Shown here: positions 61,172-64,000 of the stretch, piece after piece
Position numbering within the stretch: position 1 is the first letter of the stretch
Layout: the number at the start of each line of letters is the position of its first letter
NCBI RefSeq assembly: GCF_028994775.1
Contig: NZ_JAJQMN010000003.1
Coordinates: forward strand, 427,730-491,729
Length of the DNA: 64,000 nucleotides
Reading direction: 5' to 3'
Origin: Promicromonospora iranensis
Lineage (GTDB): Bacteria; Actinomycetota; Actinomycetes; Actinomycetales; Cellulomonadaceae
The notes under the pieces: model-generated
What the model was told of the DNA's origin: nothing
Seen by the model: only the letters and a program-made list of their open reading frames with translations
Database searches by the model: none
Made by a program: the position numbers and the translations under genes

Positions 61172-62044
61172 CTACAGTGCCCCGAGGACCACAGGGGCCG
61201 CTGACTTCCAGCGCTCGGCCCAGTCGCCGATCGGCTCGACGCCGATCTCCCGAAGCCGGTCGTGCCCGAGGACCGAGTATGCCGGGCGGGGTGCCGGCAG
61301 CTGGTAGGCGGCGCTCGTCGTCGCGTCGACAGGCGTCACGTGGCCGGACGCCGCCACCACCTCACGCGCGAAACCCCACCAGGTCACCTCACCCGACGAC
61401 GTGCCGTGGTAGATGCCGCCGGGGGCCTCCGCGGCGACGAGCCGCACGACGAGGTCGGCCAGGTCGGCGGTCCAGGTGGGCTGCCCCGTCTGGTCGTCCA
61501 CGACGCTCAGGCGGTCCCGCTCGCCCGCGACCCGCGCGATGGTCCTGGGGAAGCAGCGCCCGCCCGCCCCGTACAGCCACGCGGTACGTACCACGAGCGC
61601 GTCCGGCGCCTCCGCGCGAACCGCCCACTCGCCGGCTGCCTTGGTCCGGCCGTAGGCCGAGCGCGGCCGGACCGGCGCGTCCTCCCGGTAGGGCTCGGTC
61701 GCCCCGCCGTCGAACACGTAGTCCGTGGAGACGTGCACCAGGCGGGCGCCCGACGCCGCGGTGGCACGGGCCAGGTTCGCGGCGCCCGTCGCATTGACGG
61801 CGAAGGCATCTGCCTCGTGCGTCTCCGCGTCGTCCACCGCCGTCCAGGCCGCACAGTTGACGACGACGTCGTAGCCGGCGACGGCGGCACGTGTCGCCGC
61901 GGCATCGGTGATGTCCAGGTCGAAGCGCCGCAGCCCTGTCACCTCGTGCCCGGCCGCGACCGCGGCCGCCGCCATGTCCTGGCCGAGCATGCCCGCGGCC
62001 CCGAGGACCATCCACCGCTGCGTCGTGCTGTGTCCGCTGGTCAC
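61172..62044 (-). CDS. rmlD: dTDP-4-dehydrorhamnose reductase
   Basis: A 290-residue short-chain dehydrogenase catalysing the last step to dTDP-L-rhamnose with NADPH. The glycine-rich loop is VLGAAGMLGQDMA, the VNCAAWTAVDDAE segment is family-specific, VHVSTDYVFDG holds the catalytic Thr/Ser, and the Tyr-Lys pair is in YGRTKAAGE. The start is the GTG at 62044 or an ATG eleven codons in (MVLGAAGML). It is divergent from rmlC with 57 bp between. Confidence 0.92.
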   Translation of the reverse strand: MTSGHSTTQRWMVLGAAGMLGQDMAAAAVAAGHEVTGLRRFDLDITDAAATRAAVAGYDVVVNCAAWTAVDDAETHEADAFAVNATGAANLARATAASGARLVHVSTDYVFDGGATEPYREDAPVRPRSAYGRTKAAGEWAVRAEAPDALVVRTAWLYGAGGRCFPRTIARVAGERDRLSVVDDQTGQPTWTADLADLVVRLVAAEAPGGIYHGTSSGEVTWWGFAREVVAASGHVTPVDATTSAAYQLPAPRPAYSVLGHDRLREIGVEPIGDWAERWKSAAPVVLGAL

Positions 62045-62101
62045 CCTAGGATCCTAACCAGGGGTCCAGCCGGGGGCTCCGACGACCACGCAAGGAGCCT
62101 C

Positions 62102-62716
62102 ATGGAGTACCGCGAGCTTGCCGTGCCAGGCGCGTTCGAGATCACACCTCGCCAGTTCGGCGATCCCCGTGGTGTGTTCCTCGAGGCGTTCAAGGCCGAT
62201 GCCTTTGCCGAGGCCGTCGGGCACTCGTTCGACCTCGTCCAGGCCAACTGCTCGGTGTCCGCAGCGGGTGTCCTGCGGGGCATCCACTTCGCGGACGTGC
62301 CGCCCAGCCAGGCCAAGTACGTGATGTGCGCCAAGGGAGCCGTGCTCGACGTCATCGTGGACATCCGTGTGGGTTCGCCCACCTTCGGCACCTGGGACGC
62401 CGTGCTCCTGGACGACGTCGACCGCCGCGCCGTCTACCTGTCCGAAGGCCTCGGACATGCCTTCATGTCCCTCGAGGACGGCTCGACGGTGCTGTACCTC
62501 TGCTCGTCCGGCTATGCACCGGGCCGCGAGCACGGCATCCACCCGCTGGACCCTGAGCTCGGCATCGAGTGGCCGACCACCGCCCGCGACGGCAGCCCCC
62601 TGGCCCCGCTCCTCTCGGAGAAGGACGAGGCGGCCCCCACCCTCGCGGAAGCAAGGGCCCAGAACCTCCTCCCCACCCAGGAACAGGTAGACACCTACCT
62701 CGCGACCAGGCACTGA
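62102..62716 (+). CDS. rmlC: dTDP-4-dehydrorhamnose 3,5-epimerase
   Basis: A 204-residue cupin-fold epimerase acting on dTDP-4-keto-6-deoxyglucose. Recognisable are FEITPRQFGDPRGVFLEAF, the catalytic His in GVLRGIHFAD, AVLDVIVDIRVGSPTFGTWDAVLLDD, and GLGHAFMSLEDGSTVLYLCSSGYAPGREHGIHPLDP. The ATG at 62102 has AAGGAG about 7 bp upstream; a longer open frame before it runs over rmlD and is a shadow. It converges on rmlB. Confidence 0.93.
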   Translation: MEYRELAVPGAFEITPRQFGDPRGVFLEAFKADAFAEAVGHSFDLVQANCSVSAAGVLRGIHFADVPPSQAKYVMCAKGAVLDVIVDIRVGSPTFGTWDAVLLDDVDRRAVYLSEGLGHAFMSLEDGSTVLYLCSSGYAPGREHGIHPLDPELGIEWPTTARDGSPLAPLLSEKDEAAPTLAEARAQNLLPTQEQVDTYLATRH

Positions 62717-62785
62717 CACTGACGCTGACGCCCGGCTGACGACCAGGCACTACCCTCGCCCCCGGCCGCACCAAGCCGCAGGTAA

Positions 62786-64000
<1,215 letters not shown>

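Overview
The window is high-GC DNA (mostly about 70% G+C by eye) with GTG and TTG starts, many genes that look leaderless, and actinobacterial hallmarks: acyl-CoA carboxylase with an epsilon subunit, a cysteine-less LpdA, an Rv1264-like adenylate cyclase and several LytR-CpsA-Psr (LCP) proteins. The order birA <> accD-accE ... maf ... accA ... lpdA <> pnp-pmm matches what I recall for Mycobacterium tuberculosis (Rv3279c to Rv3308). The overall gene style suggests a Micrococcales actinomycete, perhaps Promicromonosporaceae or Cellulomonadaceae. The family placement is inference.

Region 1 (1-20.9 kb) is mainly housekeeping. It holds an aminotransferase 3' end, a lysE-lysG-lysE amino acid export locus, two LCP cell-wall ligases, a secreted phytase-like/GDPD phosphodiesterase, a Bcr/CflA drug exporter, an SRAP protein, a frameshifted YhcG-type nuclease, an atypical AroA, a HAD phosphatase, a secreted lysyl-oxidase-like protein, a crotonase, an adenylate cyclase, birA, and the acyl-CoA carboxylase beta and epsilon subunits.

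Region 2 (20.94-29.86 kb) is a cassette of lower G+C sitting between accE and the DUF885/maf/accA genes. It encodes two secreted trypsin-fold proteins whose catalytic His is replaced (one with FG-GAP repeats, one with a fascin-like beta-trefoil), a small secreted protein, a 1128-residue Tat-exported ALF-repeat/coiled-coil protein with a hydrophobic C-terminal module, and a two-helix membrane protein in the same operon. This is the best candidate in the window for an undescribed system. An exported effector or adhesin with a membrane partner and flanking pseudoproteases is a hypothesis only.

Region 3 (29.86-41.6 kb) returns to housekeeping: DUF885 metallopeptidase, Maf, an AbiEi-like/endonuclease-fold protein, the biotinylated carboxylase alpha subunit, two paralogous unknown proteins flanking a NUDIX hydrolase, LpdA, purine nucleoside phosphorylase and a phosphohexomutase.

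Region 4 (41.6-64 kb) is a cell-surface polysaccharide locus. It has an LCP ligase, two GT4 glycosyltransferases, a Wzm/Wzt-type ABC exporter, WecB and WecC (UDP-ManNAcA synthesis), a DUF6270-sulfotransferase fusion, an O-acetyltransferase, a FkbM-glycosyltransferase fusion, a membrane coiled-coil protein, a membrane-anchored GT28-like enzyme, a CgeB/GT2-like transferase, a stand-alone LCP membrane anchor, RmlA/D/C/B for dTDP-rhamnose, and the end of a UDP-sugar dehydrogenase. Together these would make nucleotide sugars, assemble and decorate a glycan, export it and attach it to peptidoglycan. No initiating phosphoglycosyltransferase is visible in the window. No tRNA, rRNA, CRISPR array or insertion sequence was found.
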